From: Massospora cicadina | Lineage: Eukaryota > Entomophthoromycota > Entomophthoromycetes > Entomophthorales > Entomophthoraceae | Length of the DNA stretch: 64,000 bases | Assembly: GCA_022478985.1 (NCBI GenBank) | Contig: JAKSZP010012159.1 | Span: 1 to 64,000, forward strand | Direction: 5' to 3' | Part shown: positions 9,855 to 22,025 of the stretch, piece by piece | Layout: each line of letters opens with the position of its first letter | How positions within the stretch are numbered: position 1 is the stretch's first letter | Program-made: the position numbers and the translations under genes | The notes under the pieces: generated by a model | What the model saw: only the letters and a program-made list of their open reading frames with translations | Told to the model about the DNA's origin: nothing | Databases searched by the model: none

Positions 9855-10333
9855 TATCAGGAAGTTGATATGACTGGACAATATGCTACCCATACTGGTG
9901 GATCAGAGGGGGAATCGAGATGAGTCTTGAGATTGATAGAAAAGATATATGTTTAATAATCAATTAAAATGTTGACCATTTGGCAAATCGAGGGGAATTA
10001 CGCCAAGATTTGATATAAATGAGAGCTTCTAGAAAAGGGAAGACAAACAGAAGACTACTAAGCTGAGGATGCATCTGGCTTAGGGAACTGAAATATAAAG
10101 AGTCAAATGGAAGATTATAGGGGAGGTCTTTTTCCCATGATTAGGTGGTTTCAGATAAGTCTGCAATTAGTATAAAATAATAAAGGCCAAAATAAGTGGC
10201 GATTGCTCCATAAATAGTTTATCAAGTTTTATTAAAGTTGGCGAACTTCATATTGTCTGATTTGGTTGCTCAGTGGCTAATACCCTGTGCAAACCAACTC
10301 AGCAGAAGCAAGCATATATGCCGAGAATTAACA
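9855..10333 (+). repeat. A1 5' LTR (479 bp)
   Basis: Begins TATCAGGAAGTTGATATGAC (consensus start TGTCAGG) and ends GAGAATTAACA. It pairs with 16731-17208, and most differences I can see between the two are transitions. It ends near GCTAATACCCTGTGCAAACC, also found in the B LTR. Confidence 0.92.
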
Positions 10334-10334
10334 G

Positions 10335-10351
10335 TGATGCTCACTACAGAG
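10335..10351 (+). other. Primer-binding site of A1
   Basis: TGATGCTCACTACAGAG lies one base after the LTR. It is a slightly mutated form of TGGTGCTCACTACAGGG, found at the same place in B, C, F and I. It should pair with a tRNA 3' end of the form ...AGTGAGCACCA. Confidence 0.75.
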
Positions 10352-10390
10352 GTCCACTGGTCAACTGTAGTTCTTCGACGCTAGGATACA

Positions 10391-12830
10391 ATGATGAGCC
10401 CTCATCCATTCCAACAAAATTTGATCAGATTACATGCGCAATATGCTGAAGAAGCAAGGGAGGCACCTAACAACGAACCAGTATTATTTACTATAACCAA
10501 ACCAGGGAATGATGAAGTTATGATCAATCTGCAATTAGAAAACTGCCCTGAGCTGATGACTGACCAACAAGGAGGCTCCATGAATGTGACCCCTCAGCAG
10601 CTGCGGGATGTTATGGAGTGGCTGTTGCATGGGTATCAACTATACAAAGATGAGGTGGGGGAGTATGCATTGAGTTTGTTTTATAACCAACGAGACCAAT
10701 AAAATCGCTACGCCCTGTACATGTCCTATCTGGACATAACTACAACGGGGTTGGTTCGCCTCCTTGGTACCCATGGAGTTGAGGAGTATCTAGTCGCTTA
10801 TGTGCAACTGTCTATTCGCCAGCTACTGCGTGTGCTGGCTCGCCACAATGTAGAGATTGGAGATGTATTTTGGTTCACTTGAGCACAGCAAATTGATACT
10901 CGCCTCTGGCTTGACCGCCTTGATTGATCATTTTTAGAGGACCAGGGGGCGCTGGTACAGATGGACCATCATGTTAGGGATGTACACCATTGATTGGACA
11001 TTTTGGTACCACACTTAAATCTAGAGTTACCCCAGGTAATAGGAGAACTGTTGGATTGGCATGGTCTATTGGTGGAATGGATTCAGGATGTAACAACATT
11101 GGGAAACAATAATGAGTGCTTTATGACAGATCTAGCCAAATGGCGGAAGCTCTCAAAGCCATGATTGCTCAGCTTAAGGAAAAATAACATTGATGGAATG
11201 GCAATTGGCAGATCAAGTTAGTTCCTTATCAGCTGAATCAACCCAAATTTGTATCAAATGGTGTAACTAGCGAACAACAGATAATGTGCTTATCTTTTGG
11301 TTGACGTCCTCTGAATATATCCAGATAATCCGTTTTGATACGCAACTGGAAGTTGTTAGCCAGGCTGAGCACTGTTGAGCTTTCCCTATTTCGATTGGTA
11401 AGATAAGAGAGTACGCGGACATGCAAGGATGGCTTGATACCCTTTAATGGGCCAACGAAGAATTGGTATGGGAACAAACCGCACTCCTTAACCAAATAAA
11501 CGATGCTAATCAACAAGTGGGTAATGTAGCCGGCAGCATGCACACATGCAAAGCATAATCAAAGATGTCCTCTCATGACTACAAGCAGTTTAGCAGAAAC
11601 TGAACGTTGAGCAGGAATTCCATTGGGAGTTGCAACATAAGTATGAGACACTGCAACAGGAATTCCAGGATGGATGGTGTAGATGCTATTCAGTTAAAGC
11701 AGAGCAGTTAATCAAAGAACATTTTGTGGAGCACACCAGAGCTGGGGGGAGTGGTGCAGTTAGTGGCGATTTGGGGGAAGAATGCTATGGATTAGCTAAC
11801 AAATATTCCTCAGGCGTTGCAATGGACCCCCCGCACAACACTACTTCTTCCAAGTCCATTTTGAAAGATTAGAGTCCATCTGGCTGGCTGTATGATAATT
11901 CACAAAGGGGTGGTTCCCTTAGTCATTATGGAACCAATTCGTCTGCTCATTGTGGCAGGATCCGGGAGCAAGGCGAAGCTGTTCAAATTGAAAAATTACC
12001 TCCTTTCAGTCATGATGGGAATCTGCATGGTTACTTTAAGTGATTAGAATTTGACATAGAAGGGGCTTCTGAATGACAGAAAGTGAAACTGTTGCTGTCC
12101 GCTCTAGATGTGGAAAGCGCTGATCAAGTTTCCTGCTACCTTCCAAATAGCTTGGTATCCTATGAAGAAGTTAAAGTGATTGTTCTCTAACTGTTTGGGG
12201 GCGTGACCAAGATGGCCCAATGGGAAGCCAACTTCCTGACTATACAGTTTCACCAAAATGAGACCCTTTTAGAATTCGCTGAACATTTCTTGGTGGAAGC
12301 ACATGTACTACTTGGAGCTAACATTTTATCTGCCGGAGATGTCAGTATAGTGATGACAGTGGCCATTAAACCATATTGGGAACTATATAACACTATGTCT
12401 CACGTTTTGGATGGAGTGCCAGACTTATTCAAATTGTAAATACCTTATGACAACTCTCCATCACAATCAGCACATCTAATGTAGCCCAAAAACCTCTGCT
12501 GTCTCCACACTAAACTCTTCAGGATATGGCCCGCAGCAACCAAGCTATCAACCACTGGAACATATTCATCCATCATACAAATCAACTGTCCCTTTTTTGG
12601 CCTATATATGCTCCGCCAATTTATCCATGATCTTGGACCCATACCATCAACTTTTGAACTGGTTCTTCCGCCGCAAGCTATATACATGAACCTTTTATTA
12701 ATACTTGCTTCCAGTGTGGATGAAGAGGGCATTATGTGGGAAATTGCCCTAGCAAACCACAAGTGTACGCAATGCCAACTGAGAAAATTGAGCAGGGAAA
12801 AGCTTGAGCGGAGTAGGGACGGGATGCTCT
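10391..12830 (+). pseudogene. A1 gag (matrix/capsid and zinc knuckle), interrupted by stops
   Basis: Gag would form the virus-like particle and bind the element RNA. The N-terminal frame starts MMSPHPFQQNLIRLHAQYAE at 10391 and runs on past four stops to about 11156. A capsid-like frame runs 11630-12439 with motifs LPPFSHDGNLHGYF, LLLSALDVESADQVSCYL and AHVLLGANILSA, shared with B. A CCHC knuckle CFQCG-stop-RGHYVGNC lies at 12706-12747. At least eight in-frame stops are present, three of the N-terminal four being TGA. The region between 11157 and 11629 is poorly preserved. Confidence 0.8.
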
Positions 12831-13194
12831 ACCTCCACTAAGTCCAATTCATTTGTCCTTACGATTCTCAAGAATCTCTTTGGGTAGGATTCAGAACCTA
12901 ATTGGATGATTTGTTATACCAACAGCTTCCGTCAGATACCACTGCTTCCATTTCAGAAAGTAAAAATTCTCCCCCAAGTCCTAAGTTCCGCCATGACGTG
13001 CAGAAGCCATATGCGTGGCAGATCCTGTAACAGACTGGCACAAGCAATGCAGATCCCTCGACGGATATTGCCTCTTTAGTAGGGGTTAATGTAGCCATTC
13101 TGATAGAAAAAATTGCTAGTGAGTATCCTCAGGTCAGTAAGGGAATTTCATCCTTTTTGAGTAACACAAACCCTTGGATGTACATGTAATTAAC

Positions 13195-14196
13195 ACTGAT
13201 GGTTCTTCTTACTTGTAATGCACTTACAGCGACATTTTTGTTCAAAACACAAAGATCCGCGCTATCCTAGACATGAGAGCCCCTGTGAACATAGTCTCTA
13301 CCAAGTTGGTGGCTATGCTTCTATAGAAACTGGATGTGGACCATTGAGTAGTATATGGAACCACAGGGACGCATAGCACTGTGCCTGAAGGAGCATATAG
13401 CGCGTTGCCTTTACAATTTGGGTCATTCTGAGCTTCCACTCAAGCAGTGGTTTTGCCAAATAACAACTATGACATGTTAATTGGCGCGGCATTTATGAGG
13501 AAATTTGGTGCTGTGATAAACATGGCAGAGGAAACTCTTAATATTTTAGGACAACAGATCCCCGTTTATTTTACCTCTTGTGGAATCCCAATGGATCCAT
13601 TCCGCTCTAGTCAAATTAATCTAGCGTACAGTGATAAAGTGATTCCTGTTCATTATCAACAAATGAAGTGGCAAACCAGGGACCTCCCCAATCAGATTTA
13701 TGAATACAAAGGGATCCCGCTTTGGACAGCGAGCACTTTGAGCCTACCATCTGGACACCAGTGCATAGTAGGGACTGAGCTTGAAATCAATGTCCCTAAA
13801 GAGCTTTATGGGGAAATTACGGCGCCTCACCAGCACTCACAGCTTGAACCACATGTGGCTCCAGGGCTACTGCTACCTGGTAATGGGGAGGTGAAGGTGC
13901 TGCTAGCGAATTTACAGAAGGAGACAATAATGATCCAGCGGCACCAAGTGGTGGCTTACCTACACTTAGTTCCTATAGAGGAAGTTCGCCATATTCATGA
14001 TTTTGGCTTGTGGGAGAATCTCGGACTACTGACAAGCTCATCGCTCGGCGTATTGACAGTGGTTCCATGGGAAGCACTTACTGGATTATCGGTGGAACAT
14101 AAAGATAAGGCTATGGCGTTATTTGAAAAGTATCAGATATTTTCACACATGACAATCATGATTTGGGGTGCGCTCAAGGGGTGGTACATTGGATAG
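13195..14196 (+). pseudogene. A1 aspartic protease and linker
   Basis: The segment SYL-stop-CTYSDIFVQNTKIRAIL precedes the active-site region, which reads LDMRAPVNIVS where B and C have DTGAPVNIVS. The catalytic D-T-G is therefore altered. The second half, NNNYDMLIGAAFMRKFG, is the usual flap-side motif. The 249-residue frame 13447-14196 continues into the linker before RT (QVVAYLHLVPIEEVRHIHDF). Two stops lie between the parts. Confidence 0.82.
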
Positions 14197-14246
14197 ATAT
14201 GGGGGATCACCCTCTCATTTGATCATGACCTATTAGATGATCAAAA

Positions 14247-14939
14247 GTGGCGGAAGAGGTTGTCTCCAACGAGGTGGATAACCTTATCATGCAAAGAATG
14301 CTAGAGCCATCAAACATTCCGTGGGCCTCATCTGTGCTCATTATAAAGAAAAAAGATGGCTCGAATCAAGTGGTTATTGACTATCACAAACTCATTAATG
14401 TAACAAAGAAGGATTCCTACCCTCTTCCATGGATTGACAATGCGTTGGACTGATTGGGTGGGGCAAATTATTTTTCCGCCATGGATCTAATCTTGGGGTA
14501 CTGGCAGATCAAATTGCCATCAGTGGAATGGGAGAAATGTGCTATCATCACTTTGAGAGGGTTAATCCAGCTGACTCACATGCCATAAGGGTTGTGTAAC
14601 GCCCTGGCTACATTCCAGCATGCCATGGATACTATTTTTAGTGATTTAAAGCTGTCCTGCGTCTTAATTTACCTTGATGATATCAATGTGTTCTCACGGA
14701 CATTTACAGAGCACCTTGCACACTTGGAACATTTGTTCCATCACCTCGCTGTTGCTAATATCAAAAATAAGCCTCAGAAGTGCCATTTCTTTAAAGAACA
14801 ATTAGAATACCTCAGGTTCGTCATGGATTCAAATGGGCTTAAACTGCAGCTGGCTAAGGTGGAAGCAATAAGCAAGATGACTCGCCCAGGTAATAAGCGG
14901 GACATTCAAGTGTTTCTGGAGATGGTCGGGTACTGCTGA
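14247..14939 (+). pseudogene. A1 reverse transcriptase
   Basis: Gypsy RT signatures occur in order: LEPSNIPWASSVLIIKKKDG, DSYPLPWIDNALD, FSAMDLILGYWQIKLP and the catalytic YLDDINVF with both aspartates kept. Stops after NALD and around the palm (near 14451 and 14586) break the frame. The thumb-side motif GNKRDIQVFLEMVGYC ends the segment. Confidence 0.9.
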
Positions 14940-14999
14940 TGTTCATCCCAATTTCAGTTGCATCAGGGCTCTACTTTTCGAGTTATTAAAGAAAAATGC

Positions 15000-15506
15000 T
15001 TCTTTCAATTGGACAGAATGATGCCAGAATGCTTTCAATGTGTTGTGAACCACGTTAGCAAGTGCACCCATTTTGCAATATCCCAACTTTGACAAAGAGT
15101 TCATAGTTCAAATAGATGCATCCCTCTCCGCTATAGGGGCAGTATTATCACAGAAGGACGATGACGGCGTGGAGCATCCTGTCACATTTTGTAGCCAAAG
15201 CTTGAACTGTCACAAACAAAACTATTCATGACCGAGTGGGAGTGTTTAGTGGTGATCTACGCTTACAAACAGTTTCAGGTATATCTACATGGGGTAAGAT
15301 TCCAAGTAGTGACAGATCAAGCTTCCTTGCGCTGGCTGCAGAATTTGCATGAACAGGAAGGATGGCTCGCACATTGGGCACTGAAGCTCCAGGCGTATGA
15401 TTTGGAGATTATACACCATATGGCAGCAAAACATCAACTTGCGGATTGTATTTCCTGGCTGCCAACAGTTGTTATTACGGGAAGATTTAGCCAACATAAT
15501 GTATGA
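15000..15506 (+). pseudogene. A1 RNase H
   Basis: The segment DASLSAIGAVLSQKDDDGVE is the first RNase H motif. FQVVTDQASLRWLQNLHEQEGWLAHWALKLQAYD then QLADCISWLP (split here for length) close the domain. A frame change near 15228 separates the halves. It continues directly from RT as usual in gypsy pol. Confidence 0.85.
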
Positions 15507-15639
15507 GAAGATGGTGACGAACAAATACCAGGATGAGCTGCAACAGCTGATCAAGGTATTAGACGGGCTCAGGGAGGATACTTTTCTACATAAGGGAAAC
15601 TATATAAGCAGATCAGAGACTCGACGCTGAGTTTCTATA

Positions 15640-16672
15640 AACCTTTGGCTAGACCTGCAATTATTATGGATGCTCATCGGGCTGTAGGACATGTAGGATT
15701 GCAGAAAACGCTGGAGTTTTTGTGACCCCGTTACTACTGGGAGAGCATGCATTATGACTTATTGGAAATGGCCTGTTGTTGCCATCAATGTCAAATGGAA
15801 AAGCCATTCCACAAAAAGACCACATACCAGCTGGTTAAGCCCCAGTTTACCTGGAACACCGTTTCCATTGATGTAATAGGACCTCTGCCAACTAGCACCA
15901 ATTGATCCAAGTATATAATCATTGTCATTGATCATTTGACTTGATGGGTGGAGGCCAGGGCCATTAATGACTTGGGCGTGGTCAACACCGCCAAGTTTAT
16001 TATGAAATGTGTTATACAGTGACATGGCTTCCCGCAGTTCATTCTAACAGACAACAGAACCAATTTCACTTTGCACATCCTGCCAAAGTTGAACGAGTTG
16101 ATGGCGATCTGCGGGGTTTTGACTACCCCCTATCATCCAGAATCAAATGGAATGGTGGAGCAGGTCAACAGAACCCTAGTGAACATACTCCGTAAATTGG
16201 TAAAGGATTACCTTCAGAATGGAATGCCCTTCTACCTACAGCTGTGTTCAAATATAATATCAGCCATTATTTGTCCACTGGTAAGAGCCCTTTCCAACTG
16301 CTGTATGGTCGACATCTGGATCTTCCCACTTTGCTTTACTTGTGTGTAGAGGACACTGGTGGTGTGGACCCTCAACAATATTTTAAGACTCTTACAGATA
16401 CATTGATCAAGATGCAAATGGAAGCTTACTATACCAGTTTTTCCAAGAAGATTCGTGATAAGGCAGCCAATCAGAAGAGATGGAGCGGACTTCTGCTGTT
16501 CACTGTAGGGGACCATGTTTTATTCTACGACCAGCACGGATTTTGGCGGAAAAACAAGCTCTTCAACATCTGGGCCGGGCTGTTTAAAATAATCAAGAAG
16601 ACTGGAATGGATGTCTACAATATCAAGGAACCTGCGGGGGGGGAGGTCAGATTATCAACTGAGTTCACATGA
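15640..16672 (+). pseudogene. A1 integrase
   Basis: A zinc-binding HHCC part (DAHRAVGHVGLQKTLEF ... CCCHQCQ) precedes the catalytic core. The core has IDVIGPLP (first D), ILTDNRTNF (second D) and [13 protein letters not shown] (E). The C-terminal frame 16244-16672 has [17 protein letters not shown] and GPFEVIKKTG-like WAGLFKIIKKTGMDVYNI. Several TGA stops lie in the zinc and core parts, including TN-stop-SKY and HLT-stop-WVE. No chromodomain follows. Confidence 0.88.
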
Positions 16673-16713
16673 AGTTCCTTTGTGCATATAAACAGTAAGA
16701 GCCTATCATCCAG

Positions 16714-16730
16714 TCAAAGGGAGGGGGTAA
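16714..16730 (+). other. A1 polypurine tract
   Basis: AAAGGGAGGGGGTAA abuts the 3' LTR, where plus-strand DNA synthesis would start. The same GGGGGTAA or GGGGGTGA stretch precedes the LTRs of B, C, D and F1. Confidence 0.8.
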
Positions 16731-17208
16731 TGTCAGGAAGTTGATATGACTGGATGATATGCTACCCATACCAGCGGATCAGAGGGGGAATTGAGTTGAG
16801 ACTCAAGATTGACAGAAAAGGTATATGAATAATAATCGATCAAAATGTCGACCATTCAGCAAATCAAGGGGAATTACGCTGAGATTCAATATAAATGAGA
16901 GCTTCTAGAAAAGGGAAGACGAATAGAAGACTACCAAGCTGAGGATGCATCCAGCCTGGGGAACTGAGATATAAAGAGTCACATGGAGGATTGAAGGGGA
17001 GGTATTTTCCTGTGATTAGGTGGTTTCAGATAAGTCTGCAATTAGTATAAAATAATAAAGGTCAAAATAAGGGGCGATTGCTCCATAAATAGTTTATCAA
17101 GTTTTATCAAAGTTGGCGATCTTCATATCATCTGATTTGGTTGCTCAGTGGCTAATACCCTGTGCAAACCAACTTGGCGGAATCAAGCATATATGACAAT
17201 AATTAACA
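16731..17208 (+). repeat. A1 3' LTR (478 bp)
   Basis: TGTCAGGAAGTTGATATGAC to ATAATTAACA, pairing with 9855-10333. It is followed by the TSD TGGTA. Confidence 0.92.
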
Positions 17209-17213
17209 TGGTA

Positions 17214-17767
17214 GATGAGCTCAGGATGACAGCCATTCCTCTAGAAAATTCCCTCGCCGGTTCCCACAATTTATTATGCTAAGATAGTTTAGCAAATTGA
17301 AGAAATTTGTGCTGAAATATCTGAGATACCAACTCCCATGGAAACAAGACCCAATGGGCGTGCACATTCAGGTAATGGAGTTTTGGGGGTCAAATACTCA
17401 GTCACACTTGCCAGTGGCATTGAGCCACTGATAAATGATGCGGTTCTATTCAAAATCTTCCTCCAAAAATCTGGAAACAACTTCCAGAAGGCTTGTACCT
17501 ATTAAGTCAAGAATGCTTTATGTCAGATCTGCAGTGAAATTTGATAAGGACTTCAGGCCATCATTGAAAGTCGTTTCCAGCTCTGAAACCTCCCCTCTCA
17601 TATTAAAATTGTTGTTCAAGGAATCCCACTTGGCCAAACGGACATTAAGCAACTGGGTACAGGTAGGTTGGGTATCCTGAACCTGTTCCTGACTTCTTGG
17701 GACCTCCCCTATATGGGTGGCTCCAGTGTTGTTCCCGTTGCTCATCAGTTGAGATGCCATTATGTTA
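17214..17767 (-). mobile_element. Unit E, middle segment with a gag-like frame
   Basis: Continues unit E after A1. GATGAGCTCAGGATGACAGCC aligns with GATGAGCAATGGGTAACAGC of C1. The minus strand carries an 84-residue frame (17518-17772, MVNIMASQLMSNGNNTGATH) rich in N, Q, T and S, with a possible helical segment LNNNFNMRGEVSELETTF. This is the best preserved form of the C1/E internal protein; family unknown. Element D is inserted next to its start codon. Confidence 0.7.
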
Positions 17768-17772
17768 ACCAT

Positions 17773-18517
17773 TGTTGGACATCTGACCTCCCAGCTGCAA
17801 ATTAAGAATGTGTTGGGTCAAAATCAGTCTAAGAGGGGAAATGTTGGCCATTTGCAAGTTATTGATACTAATATTATTAATTTAAGTGATACTAATGTTG
17901 ATATCGGCCAAAAAACCCTGGCTGATTCTTGGTGGAACCCCACAAATTGGGTAACACTATTTTGAATGCATATGGGCAATAAACTGAAAATTGACCAGTC
18001 AGATAACTTCGACCATGTAGTGGACCCTGGGGCATCCATTGTATGGTACTCCCCAGTCACAAACAGGTCCCTTCAAGCACCTACGCGGGGACCCCCTTTT
18101 ATAGGCTTGGCAGGGGTCCCTCAAGGTAAAATAATTTTCTCTGATGGGGATTGGGTCGAAGTTCATTAAATCAATACCTCACAGATACATAATGAAACCA
18201 TTAATTCCCCATCTGTCATTCAGCTAAAGTGAAGTGAGTATACTTGAGCTACTATAGGCTGCTTTCCCATATTTCCTAATTTAGATTAGTCTAAGCTATT
18301 CTGAACCTATTATTAATTTTACCCTTGACCTTTGATACAGTTTACATACTGATCAGTTGTGTATCAAGGGGGATTTTTTCCTTTCTTTACCCACGCTGCT
18401 AATAAAAATCATAAACCCCAACTTTTTAGTAGTGCTTCTTTTTTAATTTGATTAAACTCTTTGTGGGAAACAGCGGCATAAGCACCAGTGAGCAGAAACA
18501 AGCTGGATTTCTAAAAA
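17773..18517 (+). repeat. D 5' LTR (about 745 bp)
   Basis: Starts TGTTGGACATCTGACCTCCC and contains a TATA region CCCCCTTTTATAGGC near 18090-18105. It ends near GGATTTCTAAAAAA and pairs with 29357-30094. The 3' terminus is eroded. Confidence 0.88.
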
Positions 18518-18518
18518 A

Positions 18519-18536
18519 TGTTGCTCAATACAGGGG
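18519..18536 (+). other. Primer-binding site of D (mutated)
   Basis: TGTTGCTCAATACAGGGG directly follows the LTR. It differs by two bases from the site shared by other elements (TGGTGCTCACTACAGGGG). Confidence 0.65.
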
Positions 18537-18597
18537 AATCCTGTACACTAAAATAGTTGCTCTTTAAAAGCAACTAGCAAGCGCTTTATTCCGTCTT

Positions 18598-18892
18598 AAA
18601 GAGCTTAAGCAGCGCCCTTGCAAACTCCCCTTTAAGGAAAAGTTCACCCCCGGTGAAGGGAGCATAGCCTTATTTTTATATGTCTGTGAATCTGTAATGC
18701 AAGGCTCATCAGACAAGCAAAAGATTAAGAACATCCTCCCTTGCTTGAGACGTCTAGCACAAGAAATGATAGTCCCATGCCTAGACAATCTGCATACCTG
18801 AGCAGAGGTATAAGAGGTTCTCTTAGCTGAATTTGGTTCAAAGAAGAGTCTTAACAGGGATAAACAGGCCTTTAAGCACCTAAGCATGTATG
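18598..18892 (+). pseudogene. D gag, 5' part
   Basis: The frame reads LPFKEKFTPGEGSIALFLY, then IKNILPCLRRLAQEMIVP and LLAEFGSKKSLNRDKQAFKH with two stops. It is cut by element C and continues at 25009 with TEKFYLAAQRLSISNML. The F gag (34609-35000) has the same order. A minus-strand frame here is a shadow. Confidence 0.75.
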
Positions 18893-18897
18893 AGGTC

Positions 18898-19469
18898 TGT
18901 TGAAACTCGGCGATTTAGTATGTACCCGCTAAAGGGTTTTTTACACAGGGTTTCCCCCATTGAACAATTAGAACGGCCAAATGATGATCAGCCAGTTCCT
19001 TGATACTTTTGTAACCACTTAATTTTATAAATAAACATGGGAGCAACTCCCAATCACTCCTTTATTAAAATATATCTTTTAGCGGATCCTTCCCTAGTCT
19101 GCTCTCTTCCTTTTTCTTCTTTCTTCACTTTTTCCAAGACTACTTCTCCAGTCCCCTCATTTCTTTGATATCCTAGCGGCCTCCATTGGTACCAACTCTT
19201 CTTCTTAGTTTATTCATATCGCCATCTTTTTTATCAGTTTCAGCTTATTTTTTTTAATTATTTATTGCCTTGATTTAAGGTGATCCAAAACTCTTTTGTC
19301 AAATGTTGACATCGCCTTATTGCCCTATTTGACCAATTTCCCAACGATCTTGATATCACCTTATTTTAAAGCACTTACATTACTGTTACAAGTTTGATTC
19401 TAACAGATTCCATTCATTTTGCCATATCGACTTAGGGGCTTATCATCCAGTAATATTGGAATCGTGACA
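18898..19469 (-). repeat. C 3' LTR (572 bp)
   Basis: TGTTGAAACTCGGCG to ATCGTGACA on the plus strand. It pairs with 24433-25003. The inner edge is followed by TTACCCCCTCCTTGAC, the polypurine tract in minus sense. Confidence 0.92.
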
Positions 19470-19548
19470 TTACCCCCTCCTTGACTGGATGATGAGGCTC
19501 CTATTGCTTATATGCTCAGAGGAATTTTGCATGCACTAAGTTGATGAT

Positions 19549-20737
19549 TCAACCACTACTGGGGTCCTTAATAGTATATGCATTGACCCCAGTTTTCTTA
19601 ATGACTTCAAATGGACCAATCCATATACTGGCAAGTTTGTGCTTCTGGCCAAAACCATGCTGATTGTGAAATAACACCAGATCCCCATCTTTAAACTGCA
19701 TTAGGCTACTCCGCCATACTTGGTCCATAGCCTGGGTTTTGATTTTCTTGGCAAGGCTGAACAAGTACGCTTCAGTTTGTAACTTTATCAGCATGTTTGT
19801 AAGGGTGGTTAAATATCGCTGCAGATCCACTCTGCAGGTGTCCTCTATACAGGCATATAGCAGCGCAGGCAGAGCAGAGCCGCCCATAAAGCAATTGAAA
19901 GGGGCTTTTTCCTTTGGCTGAATGGTAGCTAATATTGTAGGCAGATACCGCGGTAGAAAGAAGGGTACTCCAGTCGGAGGGTCTATCTATAACCAATTTC
20001 TAGAGTATATTCACCAGAGTCCCATTAACTCTCTCAACCATTCCGTTGGACTCAGGGTGATACAGGGTTGTTATGACCCCACGGATGGCCATTAATTTGT
20101 TGAGCTTGGGTAAGATGTGGGAGGTGAAGTTGGTTCCATTGTCAGTAAGGATAAACTGTGGGCAGCCATGATGCTGTATGATACATTCCATTATAAACTT
20201 AGCCACAGTTACTGCCCCTAGATCCTGGATGGCTCGTGACTCCACCCACCTCGTCAAGTGGTCAATTGTCACAAGGATATACTTAGACCGATTTGCTCCA
20301 GTTGGCAGTGGGCCCACAACATCAATAGAGATAGTGTGCCAAGTAAAGCGAGGCTTTACCAACTAGTATGAAGTCTTCTGGTGGAACGGCTTCTTCACCT
20401 GGCACTGGTGGAAGCAAGACAGGGTCTCAAGCACGTCATATTGCATGCTTTCCCAATAATACCTCGGTCTTAATTCAAGTGTTTTCCAGACTCCACCATG
20501 GCCAACTGCTTGATGTGCACTCATAATAATATTTGAGCGGGTAGAAGGCCTTGGTATATTCATGGTAACGCCACCTATATGCTTATACAATTCCCCATTT
20601 CTTAGGAACGTATTGGTCCTGAGTTCGTCTAGACACTTGATTACTTGAGGCGGTTCATCTTCATATTTTCCGCTGAGCATTTTGTCAAACATGATATTGC
20701 TTAAATCTGCCATAACTGCAATTGTTGGTAATCTCAA
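19549..20737 (-). pseudogene. C integrase
   Basis: Zinc-binding part AHQAVGHGGVWKTLE ... CFHQCQVKK lies at the right. The core frame 20000-20362 contains SIDVVGPLP (D), [10 protein letters not shown] (D) and [13 protein letters not shown] (E), all three catalytic residues present. The C-terminal frame 19549-19887 has WIGPFEVIKKTGVNAYTI. Stops at 20360 and near 19997 separate the parts, and a frame change lies at the C-terminus. There is no chromodomain. Confidence 0.9.
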
Positions 20738-20770
20738 TAAACAATCAGCATTTTTGTGTTTGGCTCCCAG

Positions 20771-21371
20771 TCAATGTAAAATCTCAAAGTTGTAAGCTTG
20801 CAGCTTAAGAGCCCATTGAGATAGACGCCCCTCAGGCTCTTTCAAGTTTTGCAACCAGCGCAATGATGCATGATCAATGACAACCTTAAACTTTACTCCA
20901 TGCAAGTAGACTTGGAAATGCGATATGCATAAATCACCACTAAGCACTCTCACTTGGTCACTATATAGTTCATTCATGGCAACTCAAGCTATGACTGCAA
21001 TATGCCACGGGGTGCTCCTCCCCTTCATCATCCTTCTGAGACAGGACTGCCCCAACAGCGGAAAGGGACGCATCTGTCTGAACAATAAATTCCCAGTCAA
21101 AGTTTGGATATTGCAACACCAGTGCACTGCTCAACACCGTATAAAGTGCGTCAAAAGTGGATTGACGATGTTCCATCCATTTAAACACAGCGTCCTTCTT
21201 TAACAACTCAAATAGCGGCCCCCCAATACAGCTAAAATTAGGGATAAAACATTGGTAGTAACTGAACATTCCCAGAAATACCTGTATGTTGCGCTTACTA
21301 TTGGGAGTAGTCATTTGGCTGATGGCCTCCACCTTAGCTGGATGTGGCTGGATCCCAGTTGAGTTTACCAC
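20771..21371 (-). pseudogene. C RNase H
   Basis: Minus frame 20970-21371 carries FIVQTDASLSAVGAVLSQKD. Frame 20771-20977 has FKVVIDHASLRWLQNL and LSQWALKLQAYNFE. The two overlap in different frames near 20975, indicating a frame break between the halves. The segment starts with the RT thumb motif NSKRNIQVFLGMFSYY. Confidence 0.85.
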
Positions 21372-21999
21372 AAACCCCAGGTATTTCAGCTGATCTTTGA
21401 AGAGGTTACACTTTTGAGGTTTAATTTTAAAGTTTTCCTCAGCCAGCTGGCGGAATACTGTTTTGAGGTGTTTGAGGTGCTCCGAAAAGGTTCAAGAGAA
21501 ACTGTTAATATCATCAAGGTATACTAGGATGCATGACAGCTTCATGTCACCAAGAATAGTGTCCATGGCACGCTGAAAAGTAGCTGGAGCGTTGAACAGT
21601 CCTTGAGGCATCCATGTTGGTTGAAAAAGGCCTTTAGAGGTGATCACAGCATATTTTTCCTGTTCCGCCAAGGGTAACTCGATTTTCCAGTAGCCTGATA
21701 TCTAAGTCCATCACAGAAAAGTAGCGATCACTCCCTAATTGGTCCAGAGCATTATTGATTCTAGGCAAGGGATACAAATACTTTTTTGTAATACTGTTGA
21801 GCTTCTGGTAGTCTACTACTACACAGTTGGTGCCATCTTTATTTTTTACAATCATAACAGGCGAAGCCCACGGACTCTTAGATGGCTCAAGCATCCCTTG
21901 TTGTAATAACTTGTTGATTTCCTCATTAACCACATCTTCTGCTGCCTGAGAATGGCAGATCAGCTGAGACCTTATTGGAGGATGATCACCGGTGTCCAA
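21372..21999 (-). pseudogene. C reverse transcriptase
   Basis: Minus strand LEPSKSPWASPVMIVKNKDG, YQKLNSITKKYLYPLPRI and FSVMDLDI lie at 21634-21999. The catalytic motif VYLDDIN is intact near 21505-21530. A stop or frame break lies after 21634. The linker upstream (22026-22551) carries QTIAYLHLIPIDEVRQVHDF, as in A1. Confidence 0.88.
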
Positions 22000-22025
22000 T
22001 CAATGGATTACCCCCTGAGCACATC

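Larger units (their letters stand above)
9855..17208 (+). mobile_element. Ty3/gypsy LTR retrotransposon A1 (complete structure, decayed coding)
   Basis: About 7.35 kb with LTRs at 9855-10333 and 16731-17208, a primer-binding site after the left LTR and a polypurine tract before the right LTR. Both sides carry the 5-bp target duplication TGGTA (9850-9854, 17209-17213). Internal order is gag with zinc knuckle, protease, RT, RNase H, integrase, as in Metaviridae. There is no chromodomain. Stops and frame breaks occur in every domain, so the copy cannot move on its own. It belongs to the same lineage as B and C and sits inside unit E. Confidence 0.93.
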
